A stretch of 64,000 nt of DNA, taken from contig NZ_CP050440.1 of the NCBI RefSeq assembly GCF_011769525.1, positions 4,217,501 to 4,281,500 of the forward strand. Reading direction: 5' to 3'. The notes beneath the pieces are model-generated. The model saw only the letters and a program-made list of their open reading frames with translations. It did not search any database and was not told the origin of the DNA. The position numbers and the translations under genes are program-made. Positions 1 to 9,385 of this stretch are shown here, in pieces. Source of the stretch: Tolypothrix sp. PCC 7910 (GTDB lineage Bacteria; Cyanobacteriota; Cyanobacteriia; Cyanobacteriales; Nostocaceae). Numbering within the stretch: position 1 is the first letter of the stretch; every line of letters begins with the position of its first letter.

Positions 1-1
1 C

Positions 2-1438
2 GATCGCCAACGTGCTGAAGAAGTAGCAGAAACCGCCAACCGCGCCAAAAGCCAGTTCCTCGCTAGCATGAGCCATGAATTGCGTACACCCCTAAATGGA
101 ATTTTAGGTTACGCTCAAATTCTCAATAAAAATAAAAGTTTAACTCCTGAACAAAAGAATGGTATCAACATCATTCATCAATGTGGTGAACATTTACTGA
201 CGCTAATTAACGATATTTTAGATTTATCTAAAATTGAAGCAGGTAAATTAGAACTTTATCCTACAGAATTTTCTTTATCAGAATTTCTGGAGAGTATTGT
301 ACAAATCTGCCAAATTCGTAGCGAACAAAAAGGAATTGCATTAGTTTATCATCAACTATCAGTTTTACCTAAAGTTGTACTAGCCGATGAGAAAAGGTTA
401 CGGCAAGTTTTAATTAATTTACTCAGTAATGCTGTCAAATTTACCGAAAAAGGCACTGTAAAATTTCAAGTAGGCTATCATGCAGAAAAATTACGCTTTC
501 AAGTAGAAGATACAGGCATAGGTATAGCTGAGGAGCAATTAGAAGATATATTTTTGCCTTTTAAGCAGGTAGGAGAAGATAGTCGCAAGACAGAAGGTAC
601 AGGTTTAGGATTAGCAATTAGCCGTCAGTTAGTGGAGATGATGGGTGGTGAATTAAAGGTAAAGAGTACTTTAGGTCAAGGTAGTATTTTCTGGGTAGAC
701 TTAGATTTAGCTGAGGTCGCTTATCCTGTTAATGTTAAGAAAATTGTTGAACGTAACATTACTGGTTTTGTTAGTGATAAAAAGAAAATCTTAATAGTAG
801 ATGATAAATGGTCAAATCGTTCTGTTTTAGTCAATTTACTCCATCCCTTAGGTTTTGAAGTTTTAGAAGCAACAGATGGCTTAGACTGTCTGAATAAAGC
901 ACTAGCTTTTCAGCCAGATTTGATTTTTATGGACTTGGTAATGACTGTAATGGATGGTTTTGAAGCCACCCGTCGCCTGAGGCTGTTACCAAACTATAAG
1001 GAAGTAGTAGTAATTGCTATATCAGCTAGTGTGTTTGATTTTGAACAAAAGCAAAGTCTAGAAGTAGGTTGTAATGATTTTCTACCTAAACCATTCCGGG
1101 TAGCAGAACTGTTAGAAAAGTTAAGAATTCACTTAGGCTTGGAATGGGTTTATGAAGATATTGATACCGATCAAACACAGCAAAAAGATGTTAATGTAAA
1201 AACAAAAAACCAAAATTTACAACTAATTCCTCCAGCAAAAGAGGAAATTACAATTTTGCTAGATTTGGCAATGAAGGGGGATTTAAGAAGTATTGCCCAA
1301 AGAGCAGCAAAATTAGAGGAGTTGGACGAACAATTGTTACCGTTTGCCAATCATTTACGCCAACTGGCTAAAGAGTTTAAAGGAAAACAAATTGTAGATT
1401 TTATTAAACAATATCACCCGGTAACAGGTAGTAAGTAG
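2..1438 (+). CDS. Hybrid histidine kinase with C-terminal receiver (5'-partial)
   Basis: The frame is open from the first bases of the window, so the gene starts upstream; the ATG at 68 is an internal methionine inside the H-box, not the start. 478 residues are visible. In order: a HisKA helix with phospho-acceptor His25 in SHELRTPLNG; a HATPase domain (about 90-215) with N-box LLSNAVKF, DTGIGI and GTGLGLA; a receiver (about 258-375) with an acidic DD pair, phospho-acceptor Asp311 in MDLVMTVMDG and the conserved Lys in PKPF; then a helical tail of about 80 residues with no recognisable Hpt motif. The sensor part, probably PAS/GAF, lies outside the window. A second hybrid kinase follows 197 bp downstream on the same strand, so the two may act in one phosphorelay (inference). 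Family call is secure; the signal is unknown. Confidence 0.93.
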   Translation, partial: DRQRAEEVAETANRAKSQFLASMSHELRTPLNGILGYAQILNKNKSLTPEQKNGINIIHQCGEHLLTLINDILDLSKIEAGKLELYPTEFSLSEFLESIVQICQIRSEQKGIALVYHQLSVLPKVVLADEKRLRQVLINLLSNAVKFTEKGTVKFQVGYHAEKLRFQVEDTGIGIAEEQLEDIFLPFKQVGEDSRKTEGTGLGLAISRQLVEMMGGELKVKSTLGQGSIFWVDLDLAEVAYPVNVKKIVERNITGFVSDKKKILIVDDKWSNRSVLVNLLHPLGFEVLEATDGLDCLNKALAFQPDLIFMDLVMTVMDGFEATRRLRLLPNYKEVVVIAISASVFDFEQKQSLEVGCNDFLPKPFRVAELLEKLRIHLGLEWVYEDIDTDQTQQKDVNVKTKNQNLQLIPPAKEEITILLDLAMKGDLRSIAQRAAKLEELDEQLLPFANHLRQLAKEFKGKQIVDFIKQYHPVTGSK

Positions 1439-1470
1439 ATTGGCTTCATTTAATATGCTTGCTTATTGCT

Positions 1471-1516
1471 CAGTTAACTGTTGACAGTTGATAGTTTACT
1501 GTTGACTATTGACTGG
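1471..1516. repeat. STRR-type heptamer repeat (CAACAGT family)
   Basis: Imperfect iterations of CTGTTGA/CAGTTGA sit in the gap between the two hybrid kinase genes. They match the heptameric short tandem repeats known from filamentous cyanobacteria. No coding potential is seen here. Confidence 0.6.
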
Positions 1517-1635
1517 TATTTGGTATGTAGATTAACAGAATTGCTGACCTCGGAGTTGAAAGTACTTAGTAATAAGTGCTAAGTAAAAATCCCATTGATT
1601 TTCCTTGGGACTGCCAGATTTAAAAATGAGGTTTT

Positions 1636-3639
1636 ATGAACGCGGATTTAAATAATAAAGGTGTCATCTTAATTGTTGATGACAACCCAACCAATTTAGA
1701 AATGTTATTTGATTTTTTAGCCAATGCAGGATTTACTGTTTTGGTGGCAGAAGATGGTGAAAGTGCGATCGCACGTGCTGAATATGCTCCACCTCACCTG
1801 ATTCTGCTAGATATACTCATGCCAGGAATGGATGGTTTTGAAACCTGTTGTCATTTAAAAGCGAATCCTTTAACACAGGATATTCCGATCATTTTTATGA
1901 CCGCACTCGCAGAAACAGTGGATAAGGTCAAAGGCTTGAGTTTGGGAGCCGTTGATTACGTCACTAAACCGCTACAGCATGAAGAAGTTTTAGCGCGGAT
2001 TGAATTGCATCTACAGTTGCGTAACTTAACCAAGACACTAAAAGCGCAAAATCAGCGTTTGGAGAGAGAAATTTCTGAGCGCCAGCAAGCAGAACAAAAA
2101 ATTCATCAACAAGCGGCTTTGCTCGATATCGCTACTGATGCCATTATTGTCCAAAATTGGGACAATCAAATTAGCTTTTGGAACCAAGGCGCAGAAAATT
2201 TATACGGTTGGTCAGCTACAGAAGTAATTGGTAAAAATATTAATCAGCTGATTTATCAAGCGCAAATCTTACCTCAACTAGAAAATATCCGCGAAAGCCT
2301 AGCGGAAGGTGGTTGCTGGTACGGGGAATTACAGCAAATTACCAAACAAAAGCACACAATTATTGTTGCTAGTCGTTGGACTTTAATGCGCGATCGCGAT
2401 GGACAACCGCAATCGATTTTGACGGTTAATACTGACATTACAGAAAAAAAACAACTAGAAAGTCAATTTCTCCGCGCTCAACGGTTAGAAAGTTTAGGTA
2501 CACTTGCTGGTGGTATTGCCCATGACCTTAACAATATACTGACACCGATTTTGTCAGCAGCACAACTGCTACAACTAAAACGCTCTCCGAGTGAAGAGTG
2601 GAGTCAGCAAATGTATAGAACTATCGAAAGCAACTGTAAACGCGGAGCCGCTTTAGTTAAGCAAGTGCTACATTTTGCGCGGGGGGTTGAAGGTAAGCGT
2701 TCAATTGTGGTCATTAACCATTTGTTCTTAGAAATTGAGCAAATTATTAATAGTACATTTCCCAAATCTATTGAATTTTATTCAGATATTAACCCCAATT
2801 TATGGGCGGTGATTGGAGATGCCACACACTTGCATCAAGTGCTGATGAATCTCACCGTTAATGCTCGTGATGCTATGCCTAATGGTGGTAGCCTCACTAT
2901 TTCTGCTAAGAATTTTTTAGTTGATGAACAATATGCGCGGATGAATCTCGAGGCTAATATTGGCCCCTACATTGTGATTACTGTTGCAGATACAGGAATT
3001 GGGATGTCGCCAGAGATTTTAGATAGAATATTTGAGCCGTTTTTCACAACAAAAGAGGTTGGTAAAGGCACAGGTTTAGGTCTTTCAACCGTGAGAGGTA
3101 TCATCAAAAGTCACGGTGGTTTTATTAACGTTCATAGCGAAATTGGGCAAGGAACAGAATTTAAATTATTCTTGCCAGCAGTAGAGACTATGGCAACATC
3201 ATTAGCGGAAAATATTGAAATGCCAGATGGCAACAGAGAATTAATTTTAGTAGTAGATGATGAAGATGAAATTCTCGAAACCACCAAGATTTCTTTAGAA
3301 ACTTATAACTACAGAGTGCTAACTGCCAGTAATGGCATTGAAGCGATCGCACTCTATGCCCGCTACCAAGATAATATTAGTTTGGTTTTGGTAGATATGA
3401 TGATGCCATTAATGGATGGCGAAACGACTATTCGCACATTGCAAAAAATGAATTCACAAGTGAAGATTGTTGCTGTTAGTGGTTTGGTAGGCGGCAATAA
3501 AATTACTAAAGATGGGACTGTCAACAAATTTATTTCTAAGCCCTACAACACTCAAGAATTATTGCAAACTTTGCATGAGGTTCTTTACCAAGGTCTATAT
3601 TATGCAGATGCACCAACAATACCTAATTTTGGATTTTAG
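1636..3639 (+). CDS. Hybrid histidine kinase REC-PAS-HisKA-HATPase-REC
   Basis: 667 residues starting at an ATG preceded by GAGG 5-8 bases upstream. Order: receiver 1 (about 10-125, DD pair at 15-16, phospho-acceptor Asp59 in [11 protein letters not shown], Lys in VTKPL); a short coiled coil; a PAS domain (about 155-272) ending in the PAC-like [13 protein letters not shown]; HisKA with His296 in [11 protein letters not shown]; HATPase with N-box [20 protein letters not shown] and [11 protein letters not shown]; and receiver 2 with Asp587 in [11 protein letters not shown]. The HDLNNIL H-box and [10 protein letters not shown] box place it in the same subfamily as the hybrid kinase at 48592-50880, with which it shares the whole PAS-to-receiver core. 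It is probably cytoplasmic, as no membrane segment is seen. The two terminal receivers suggest a branched phosphorelay. Ligand and output are unknown. Confidence 0.95.
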   Translation: MNADLNNKGVILIVDDNPTNLEMLFDFLANAGFTVLVAEDGESAIARAEYAPPHLILLDILMPGMDGFETCCHLKANPLTQDIPIIFMTALAETVDKVKGLSLGAVDYVTKPLQHEEVLARIELHLQLRNLTKTLKAQNQRLEREISERQQAEQKIHQQAALLDIATDAIIVQNWDNQISFWNQGAENLYGWSATEVIGKNINQLIYQAQILPQLENIRESLAEGGCWYGELQQITKQKHTIIVASRWTLMRDRDGQPQSILTVNTDITEKKQLESQFLRAQRLESLGTLAGGIAHDLNNILTPILSAAQLLQLKRSPSEEWSQQMYRTIESNCKRGAALVKQVLHFARGVEGKRSIVVINHLFLEIEQIINSTFPKSIEFYSDINPNLWAVIGDATHLHQVLMNLTVNARDAMPNGGSLTISAKNFLVDEQYARMNLEANIGPYIVITVADTGIGMSPEILDRIFEPFFTTKEVGKGTGLGLSTVRGIIKSHGGFINVHSEIGQGTEFKLFLPAVETMATSLAENIEMPDGNRELILVVDDEDEILETTKISLETYNYRVLTASNGIEAIALYARYQDNISLVLVDMMMPLMDGETTIRTLQKMNSQVKIVAVSGLVGGNKITKDGTVNKFISKPYNTQELLQTLHEVLYQGLYYADAPTIPNFGF

Positions 3640-3938
3640 ATTTTAGATTGGGAATAAAGTCCTACAAATTAATCATTCTATGAATTTACCAAATTGGAGA
3701 ATTTCAGGTTTTGATTAATCAATCCTTGGATGGCATACAATACCGTTAGGATAAGACAATTGATTGAAATTTAAATCCTGTAGAGACGCGATTGATCGCG
3801 TCTCCACAACCCCAGAATCATGACGAAAAATTCTTAACCGAACCGTATTGGGATGGCATATAGATCCGCACGAATAAGGGTTTAGCAGTGCTAAACCCCT
3901 ACAGTAGGAATACTCAGAACTCAGCACTCAGTACTTTG
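3640..3938. repeat. Intergenic region with palindromic repeats
   Basis: This gap between the hybrid kinase and glgA holds a hairpin of the GAGACGCGAT/ATCGCGTCTC family (3783-3805; relatives at 34841-34866 and 56829-56857). It also holds a near-perfect palindrome GGGTTTAGCA/TGCTAAACCC at 3878-3898. The latter could act as a terminator for the convergent genes but lacks a T-tract. The weak minus-strand frame through the gap looks spurious. Confidence 0.6.
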
Positions 3939-5363
3939 CTATACCACCTCATTTAACGCTAACTCTGGTTGAGGTGCTTCCTCTTCTTCCGGTAAGCCGT
4001 AAATGGATCTATACAGCTTCACGTATTGCTTAGCAGATTGATACCAGCTGAAATCCTGAGTCATGCCGCGTTTTTGCAATTCCTGCCATTGGGGTTTGAA
4101 ACGGAAACCTTCCCAGGCGCGGATCATGCAGGTGAACAAATCCAGGGGTTCATAGCGGTCAAAACAATAACCAGTACCTGCGCCGTTCATCGGGTCAAAA
4201 TGGGATACCGTGTCCACTAATCCCCCTGTACGGCGCACAATCGGCACGGAACCGTAACGTAAAGCCATCATTTGGCTGATACCGCAGGGTTCAAAGCGGC
4301 TAGGCATTAAAAAGGCATCAGTACCAGCATAGATGCGGCGAGACAAAGCATCGTTATACAGCAGGTAAGTTGCCATGCGCCCAGGGTAACGGGATGCCAA
4401 TTGCCACATTTGGGTTTCGTAATAGCGATCGCCTGTCCCTAGTAACACAAATTGTGCGTCAGTATATGCTAGGAAGCGATCAAGAATTTGGATAACTAAA
4501 TCCAAACCTTTTTGCTCTACTAACCTAGTTACCATGCCAATTAAAAAGGCATTGGAATTAACTTCTAATCCAACTTCTTCTTGCAGCCCAATTTTATTAG
4601 CTTTCCGTTTATCTAAAGTATCAGTAGTAAAGGTTTGGGCAATATACTTGTCGTTTTCTGGGTTATAAACTTCTGTATCGATGCCGTTAATAATCCCAGA
4701 TAATTTACCGCTAATAAAAGACAGTAAACCTTCGATGGTTTCTCCGTAAGCAGGTGTTTTAATTTGCTCGGCGTATGTGGGAGAAACTGTATTTACCCTA
4801 TCAGCAAATTGCACCGCAGCTGCCATTGTGTTGTGTCCTTGCATATACCAAGGACACCAAGTAATTTTTTCTAAATACCAACGCCAAGGCCCTTGATAAG
4901 CCAAGTTATGAATAGTGAATACGCTGGTAATATCTGGATCTTGGTTCATCCACACAGGAATCATGCCAGTATGCCAGTCATGACAGTGGACAATTTCTGG
5001 CTTCCAGTAATTCCAGCAAAATTCTGCGGCACCGTTGGCAAATAAAGTGAACCGCCAATCTTCATCCTCTCCTGAATAAATGCGGCGAGGCATAAAGGCA
5101 GGATGTCCAAACAAATACAAGGGAACATCAGTACCAGGGAGAATGCTTTCGTAAACAGCAAAGTCCTGAAACATGGCATATCCCCGCCAGATGGGTTCCT
5201 TGGGAATCTCCATTTTGTCTGGCAGGAAGCCATAGTAAGGCAAGAATATGCGTACATCATGCCCCATTTGTCTCAAGATTTTGGGCAATGCGCCGACAAC
5301 ATCACCCATTCCACCAACTTTTGCAACAGGAGCTGCCTCTGCTGCAACAAATAGAATCCGCAT
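3939..5363 (-). CDS. glgA: Glycogen synthase (ADP-glucose starch synthase, GT5)
   Basis: 474 residues, the usual length for bacterial glycogen synthase. It transfers glucose from ADP-glucose to the non-reducing end of alpha-1,4-glucan in the cytoplasm, storing photosynthate. The N-terminal [13 protein letters not shown] (Lys15-Gly-Gly) is the ADP-glucose-binding signature of GT5. The C-terminal half carries [10 protein letters not shown] and the [12 protein letters not shown] segment with the catalytic-loop Glu typical of retaining GT-B enzymes. Start at ATG 5363; the protein begins [12 protein letters not shown] as in other cyanobacterial GlgA. hemC lies upstream on the same strand 115 bp away. 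Cyanobacteria often have two glgA paralogues; the sequence alone does not tell which this is. Confidence 0.97.
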   Translation of the reverse strand: MRILFVAAEAAPVAKVGGMGDVVGALPKILRQMGHDVRIFLPYYGFLPDKMEIPKEPIWRGYAMFQDFAVYESILPGTDVPLYLFGHPAFMPRRIYSGEDEDWRFTLFANGAAEFCWNYWKPEIVHCHDWHTGMIPVWMNQDPDITSVFTIHNLAYQGPWRWYLEKITWCPWYMQGHNTMAAAVQFADRVNTVSPTYAEQIKTPAYGETIEGLLSFISGKLSGIINGIDTEVYNPENDKYIAQTFTTDTLDKRKANKIGLQEEVGLEVNSNAFLIGMVTRLVEQKGLDLVIQILDRFLAYTDAQFVLLGTGDRYYETQMWQLASRYPGRMATYLLYNDALSRRIYAGTDAFLMPSRFEPCGISQMMALRYGSVPIVRRTGGLVDTVSHFDPMNGAGTGYCFDRYEPLDLFTCMIRAWEGFRFKPQWQELQKRGMTQDFSWYQSAKQYVKLYRSIYGLPEEEEAPQPELALNEVV

Positions 5364-5478
5364 GGTAATATATGTTTCCCCGATTCTGCCTACACAGTGA
5401 TCAGTTTTCAGTTACTCAGTTATCACTGCTTCACTGTTCACTGATTACTTATCTAACCATATCAGGTTGCGGAATAGC

Positions 5479-6450
5479 TTAAGAACCTCTTTGGATTTCA
5501 GTAAAGATGACATCCAAAATTTCTTGCGCGCCTTGTTGACGCAACAGATTTGCTAGTTGTGTACCTAACTGTTCAGCATTCTTGGCTTCTCCGGTGACGG
5601 TATCTTTAACCAGCTTTTGCCCATCTACACTGGCAACAATTCCGGTTAATGTTAATTGGTCACCAGTAATTTCCGTGTTCACACCGATGGGAACTTGGCA
5701 GCCACCTTCCAAATCGCGTAAGAAAGCACGTTCAGCTAAACAGCGATCGCGTGTTTGGGGATGTTCGATAGCTTTCAATAAAGATATCAACTCGGTATCA
5801 TCAGCACGGCATTCGATACCCAATGCACCTTGACCAACAGCATGAAGCGACACTTCTTTTGGTAGGATTTGGTGAACGCGATCGCTCATTCCCAATCGCT
5901 CTAAACCTGCAACTGCCAAAATCAAAGCGTCATACTCACCAGCATCTAATTTAGCCATGCGTGTATTCAAATTTCCCCGTACATCCTTAAATGTAAAATG
6001 GGGGAACTGATTGCGTAACTGTGCCAAGCGCCGCAGAGAAGATGTACCGATTACCGCACCCTCTGGTAAGGTATCAATTGTTTGACCTTTATACTTTTCG
6101 TGCAGTACCAAAGCATCTGCTGGGTTTTCCCGTTCGGTAATTGCTGCTAATGCTAACCCTTCTGGTAAATTAGTAGGCAAATCCTTCAGGGAATGAACCG
6201 CAAAGTCAATTTCCTTATTGAGCATTCCCACTTCTAATTCTTTGGTGAACAAGCCTTTATCACCAATCTTGGCTAATGCTACATCCAGGATTTTGTCGCC
6301 TTGGGTAGACATGGTATGGACTTCAAAAGCAATCTCAGGATAGCTTTTTTGGAGTTGCTCTTTTACCCAGTGGGTTTGAACCAGAGCAAGTTGACTCTTA
6401 CGAGAACCAATACGAATTGTGCGTGTAGGACTGGAAACAGCTGAAGTCAT
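5479..6450 (-). CDS. hemC: Porphobilinogen deaminase (hydroxymethylbilane synthase)
   Basis: Condenses four porphobilinogen units into hydroxymethylbilane, the common precursor of haem, chlorophyll and bilins. The chosen ATG at 6450 gives 323 residues beginning [20 protein letters not shown] longer frame to 6489 adds 13 unconserved residues and is less likely. Visible family features: [13 protein letters not shown] at the N-terminus, FVHSLKDLP-like [17 protein letters not shown] and RGNLNTRM for substrate and cofactor contacts, and GGCQVPIGV with the Cys that attaches the dipyrromethane cofactor. Every key segment is intact. It lies upstream of glgA on the same strand; no functional link is implied. 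Confidence 0.97.
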   Translation of the reverse strand: MTSAVSSPTRTIRIGSRKSQLALVQTHWVKEQLQKSYPEIAFEVHTMSTQGDKILDVALAKIGDKGLFTKELEVGMLNKEIDFAVHSLKDLPTNLPEGLALAAITERENPADALVLHEKYKGQTIDTLPEGAVIGTSSLRRLAQLRNQFPHFTFKDVRGNLNTRMAKLDAGEYDALILAVAGLERLGMSDRVHQILPKEVSLHAVGQGALGIECRADDTELISLLKAIEHPQTRDRCLAERAFLRDLEGGCQVPIGVNTEITGDQLTLTGIVASVDGQKLVKDTVTGEAKNAEQLGTQLANLLRQQGAQEILDVIFTEIQRGS

Positions 6451-6580
6451 AAAACAAAATGTCAAACAAGGCGATAAATTCACTCTCATCTAGACTACCG
6501 CAGTGAGTGACTTACCGGATGCTAATTGCTTAATTTCGGTTAAGTTTAATTGCGAGTTTCTTTACATTTATTTACCAAAT

Positions 6581-6891
6581 AAACGATGAAGTGAAAATGT
6601 GTACAAGTCAATCTTAGTAGGGTGTGTTACGGCTATGAAAGGATATCGGACACAGAGACAATGATATTTAGCCGTAACGCACCATCTTTATAAATAACCT
6701 CTAAGGATAAACGATGAAGTGAAAATGTGTACAAGTCAATTTAGTAGGGTGTGTTACGGCTATAAAAGGATATCGGACACAGAGACAATGATATTTAGCC
6801 GTAACGCACCATCAATGAGGCGGTGCGTTAGGCGCTAGGATGGTTCTTTAGCGACAAATCATATTGAAAACAAGCGCCTAACACACCCTAC
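6581..6891. repeat. Double-hairpin dispersed repeat (element A) with 128-bp tandem duplication
   Basis: A full ~148-bp element (6744-6891) begins GTAGGGTGTGTTACGGC, has an internal inverted GCCGTAACGCACC, and ends in a second hairpin GGTGCGTTAGGCGCT...AGCGCCTAACACACC. Its left part plus flank is tandemly duplicated with a 128-bp period (6581-6708 and 6709 onward). Close relatives are at 17776-17923 and, truncated, at 46097-46188. It fills most of the 6451-6956 gap; the rest shows nothing recognisable. Confidence 0.85.
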
Positions 6892-6956
6892 ATTAATCTT
6901 ATTTAATTTCCCCTTTCCCCTCTTCCCCGTTCACCCTTCCCCCTCATCCTTCAGTA

Positions 6957-7379
6957 TTAACGATTTGAATTAATATATTCCTGTAATTGTTGAGTACGTT
7001 GCTGTGTAGTCTGTTCTAAGCAACCAAAATAAATACTAGGTGCAATAGTTCCGCCTTCATATTGACTTCTTTCAAACTCACAACTAGCATCACGAAACTT
7101 AATCCATGCTTGCTGTGCGGTGATTAATTTCCTCTTGCTGGAACTAGATAAACTTGGCACAAGTTTTTGATAAACCTGATTCAATTTTTTATCAGCATTC
7201 TGATAGGATATCTGCGCGCATTGATTAATCTCAACTTGAGTTTGAGCATTATTACAGTTGAGCTTTTGCGCTAATTGTATCTTTGAAGTTTCCTGTATTG
7301 GGCTTGCCATTACCAAAGTGCCAATAGACAAGCTGCTGAGGGGAATAATACTGAAAAAATATGGTAAAAAACGATTCAT
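6957..7379 (-). CDS. Secreted LprI-like (DUF1311) protein
   Basis: 140 residues from ATG 7379; an upstream TTG at 7409 would add 10 residues and has no better ribosome site. The first ~25 residues are a hydrophobic signal sequence ending near VMASPIQ. The mature part has the DUF1311/LprI pattern: LNCNNAQTQVEINQCA, then a lysine-rich helix, AQQAWIKFRDASC and a final Cys, giving four to five Cys that could form disulfides. LprI-family proteins are periplasmic or surface-associated, and some inhibit lysozyme; the role here is unknown. It lies divergently to the antitoxin gene at 7465. Family assignment is good, function weak. Confidence 0.8.
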   Translation of the reverse strand: MNRFLPYFFSIIPLSSLSIGTLVMASPIQETSKIQLAQKLNCNNAQTQVEINQCAQISYQNADKKLNQVYQKLVPSLSSSSKRKLITAQQAWIKFRDASCEFERSQYEGGTIAPSIYFGCLEQTTQQRTQQLQEYINSNR

Positions 7380-7464
7380 AATATTTTGAAAGTTACGTGT
7401 ATGCTTCAAAATAGCATAAAATTGAGATAAGCTCTAATAGAAGACTGCGGCTGGAGATTAACTG

Positions 7465-7701
7465 ATGAAAACAATTGATATTACCCAAGCCCTGGCTGAA
7501 ATATCAGAATTAATTGCAAAAGCAGTCGATGGGGAAGAAATTATTATTACCAAAAATAACCAACCAATAGTCAAATTGGTGGGTTTACAACCTCTCCCTC
7601 AACGTCCTCCACTTTTTAGCAGCGATTATGGCTTAATTTCCATTACTGATGATTTTGATGAACCTTTAGAAGAATTTTTTAATTTGTTGCAATTAAAATA
7701 A
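7465..7701 (+). CDS. Orphan Phd/YefM-type antitoxin
   Basis: 78 residues. GGAG at 7453-7456 supports the ATG. The N-terminal half (KTIDITQALAEISELIAKAV, then GEEIIITKNNQPIVKLV) is the Phd/YefM DNA-binding fold. The C-terminal tail (SDYGLISITDDFDEPLEEF) is the acidic toxin-binding segment seen in antitoxins paired with PIN toxins. No toxin gene follows: the next 126 bp are non-coding and then an unrelated antitoxin begins. It may therefore be a leftover antitoxin, or it may regulate a toxin elsewhere. Confidence 0.82.
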   Translation: MKTIDITQALAEISELIAKAVDGEEIIITKNNQPIVKLVGLQPLPQRPPLFSSDYGLISITDDFDEPLEEFFNLLQLK

Positions 7702-7827
7702 TGTTGGCGACACATAAAATTATTCGTAGGGACACAACAGGTTGTGTAGAAGATGCAACTTAATTGCCACCCGATACAATAGTATTGTGAGTTGATGCGA
7801 TCGCACGCATAATCATGGGGAAATATT

Positions 7828-8052
7828 ATGAATCTTGAACAAGCTGTGTTAGAGAAATTGCGCCAGCTACCTATAGATAAGCAACAAGAATTATTGGATT
7901 TTGCAGAATTTCTGTACCAAAAAACTACTAAAAAACCTGCTTTACTCAGTGTTAGAGGGTTATGTAAAGATTTAAAGGTAGATATTACAGAAGAAGATAT
8001 TGCCCATGCACGCCAAGAAATGTGGGGTAATTTTCCTAAGGATATTGATTAA
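7828..8052 (+). CDS. vapB: VapB-type antitoxin (DUF2281 family)
   Basis: 74 residues, ATG 7828 with GGGGAA about 6 bases upstream. The N-terminal LEQAVLEKLRQLPIDKQQELLDFAEFL segment is the DUF2281 helix pair. The C-terminal part (LCKDLKVDITEEDIAHARQEMW) is the usual toxin-binding tail. Its TAA shares one base with the ATG of the PIN toxin (TAATG), so the two are translationally coupled. It should neutralise the PIN ribonuclease and repress the operon (family knowledge). Confidence 0.88.
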   Translation: MNLEQAVLEKLRQLPIDKQQELLDFAEFLYQKTTKKPALLSVRGLCKDLKVDITEEDIAHARQEMWGNFPKDID

Positions 8053-8462
8053 TGATATCAGTAGTAGCAGATACACACGCTTTAATTTGGTACATTTTTG
8101 ACGTAGACAAACTATCCAAAACAGCATTAACAGCATTAGAACAAGCAGTTAATGCAGGTAATCCTATTTACATCTCAACTATTACAATCATAGAGATTTC
8201 TTATTTAGTTGAGAAAGGAAGATTTGCAGAGGAAGTGCTTACAAAAATTTTAAATGCGTTGGATGATCCCAATGTCGGCATTGTACTTGTACCTCTGGAT
8301 CGCAATATTTCAGGAGTTATTAGACAAATTGACAGGGTAACGGTTCCTGATATGCCTGATAGGATTATTGCAGCCACCGCTTTTTCTTTAGGTATTCCCT
8401 TGGTGACTCGTGATTTGCGAATTCAAGCTTTAACACAATTCAGACTATTTGGTAGCAAGTAG
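8052..8462 (+). CDS. vapC: VapC-type PIN-domain toxin
   Basis: 136 residues with all four acidic PIN positions visible: Asp7 (VADTHALIW), Glu48 (TIIEISYL), Asp103 (DMPDRIIAATA) and Asp121 (VTRDLRI). These bind Mg2+/Mn2+ for RNA cleavage; VapC toxins usually cut tRNA or rRNA. It overlaps the antitoxin stop by one base. The pair sits about 0.9 kb from the end of module I, in a repeat-rich accessory region. Confidence 0.9.
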   Translation: MISVVADTHALIWYIFDVDKLSKTALTALEQAVNAGNPIYISTITIIEISYLVEKGRFAEEVLTKILNALDDPNVGIVLVPLDRNISGVIRQIDRVTVPDMPDRIIAATAFSLGIPLVTRDLRIQALTQFRLFGSK

Positions 8463-8545
8463 ATGCGATCGCATTTTCACCCCATATAATCGCAATCAAA
8501 GTCAGTGCGATGTCTACGACAAGCTGCTCCGCGTCTACGCAGTCT

Positions 8546-8916
8546 CACTCAGACAGTGAAATTGTGAATTGGTGCGATCGCATTCTCTCTCAATAAAATC
8601 GCGATCAAAGTCGTGTTGAACGTCTTCAATATCGATCTGATCGCGCTCAATGTCGTGTTGAGCGTCTTCAATGTCGATCTGATCGCGATCAAACTCGTGT
8701 TGAGCGTCTTCAATGTCGATCTGATCGCGCTCAAACTCGTGTTGAGCGTCTTCAATGTCGATCTGATCGCGCTCAAACTCGTGTTGAGCGTCTTCAATAT
8801 CGATCTGATCGCGATCAAACTCGTGTTGAGCGTCTTCAATGTCGATCTGAGCGTGAGCAAAGTCTATCTGATGGCATTAACACTCAGAAAGTGAAATTGT
8901 GAGTGGGTGCGATCGC
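8546..8916. repeat. 42-bp tandem array (6 units) between direct repeats
   Basis: Six units of exactly 42 bp begin at 8611, 8653, 8695, 8737, 8779 and 8821, each starting TCGTGTTGA(A/G)CGTCTTCAAT and containing GATCGCG. The array is bracketed by 36-bp direct repeats (8546-8581 and 8881-8916) that match at about 33 positions and end in GGTGCGATCGC. As 42 is a multiple of three, frames stay open on both strands and encode 14-residue repeats. These frames lack a convincing ribosome site, so I treat the array as non-coding. It occupies most of the 8463-8959 gap. Confidence 0.85.
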
Positions 8917-8959
8917 TTAACGCAGGGATGCAGGAAAGTAGAGAAATAACAAATGACAA

Positions 8960-9268
8960 ATGACAAAGCTTGCTTCCTATCTAGATAAACAACCAGGCAC
9001 ATCCAGATTATGGGCGAATCAGTTATTTAGAGCAGGAACTTCAATAAGTGCTAATCTTGAAGAATCTTGTTCCGCAGAGAGCTATAGAGATTTCATCAGT
9101 AAACAATCAATAGCTTTGAAAGAAGCAAAAGAAACAAGATATTGGTTGAGGCTGTTAATTAAATCAGAAATGATGACTGAGACACAAGTAGAAAATCTTT
9201 TAGATGAGTGTGAACAATTAATTAAAATTATTGGTAAATCAATCGTAACGAGTAAAGGAAAGCCCTAA
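8960..9268 (+). CDS. Four-helix-bundle (S23 / 23S IVS-type) protein, N-terminally short
   Basis: 102 residues. The segment LFRAGTSISANLEESC...RDFISKQSIALKEAKETRYWLRLL is the signature of the S23 four-helix-bundle family, whose members are usually about 115-130 residues. The part before it is shorter than normal: most of helix 1 is missing, and the ATG lies inside an ATGACAA heptamer repeat (8949-8966). Either the first helix was replaced by repeat DNA or the protein is a shortened variant. Function of the family is unknown; related genes occur free-standing and inside rRNA intervening sequences. No partner gene is apparent. Confidence 0.75.
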   Translation: MTKLASYLDKQPGTSRLWANQLFRAGTSISANLEESCSAESYRDFISKQSIALKEAKETRYWLRLLIKSEMMTETQVENLLDECEQLIKIIGKSIVTSKGKP

Positions 9269-9385
9269 AAATAAACTTTTGACTTTTGGCTTCCCCAAAG
9301 GGGTTGCCAGATATGGGATTCCGTAAATGTTGATGGTTACGTGGAAAAAGCAGATGCAATAATTGTTTACAAACTTCTGAAATCC

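Noticed and set aside
3715-3927. A 70-codon minus-strand frame between the hybrid kinase and glgA
   Set aside because: It covers two palindromic repeats and has no protein-like composition.
5479-6450. hemC considered as a functional partner of the GUN4-containing module I
   Set aside because: hemC is a core pathway gene 3 kb away, separated by unrelated accessory genes and repeats; proximity alone is not evidence.
8613-8894. A 93-codon plus-strand repeat protein (and its minus-strand counterpart)
   Set aside because: Both strands stay open only because the 42-bp unit is divisible by three. The starts are GTG/TTG-like without a ribosome site, and nothing outside the array is protein-like.
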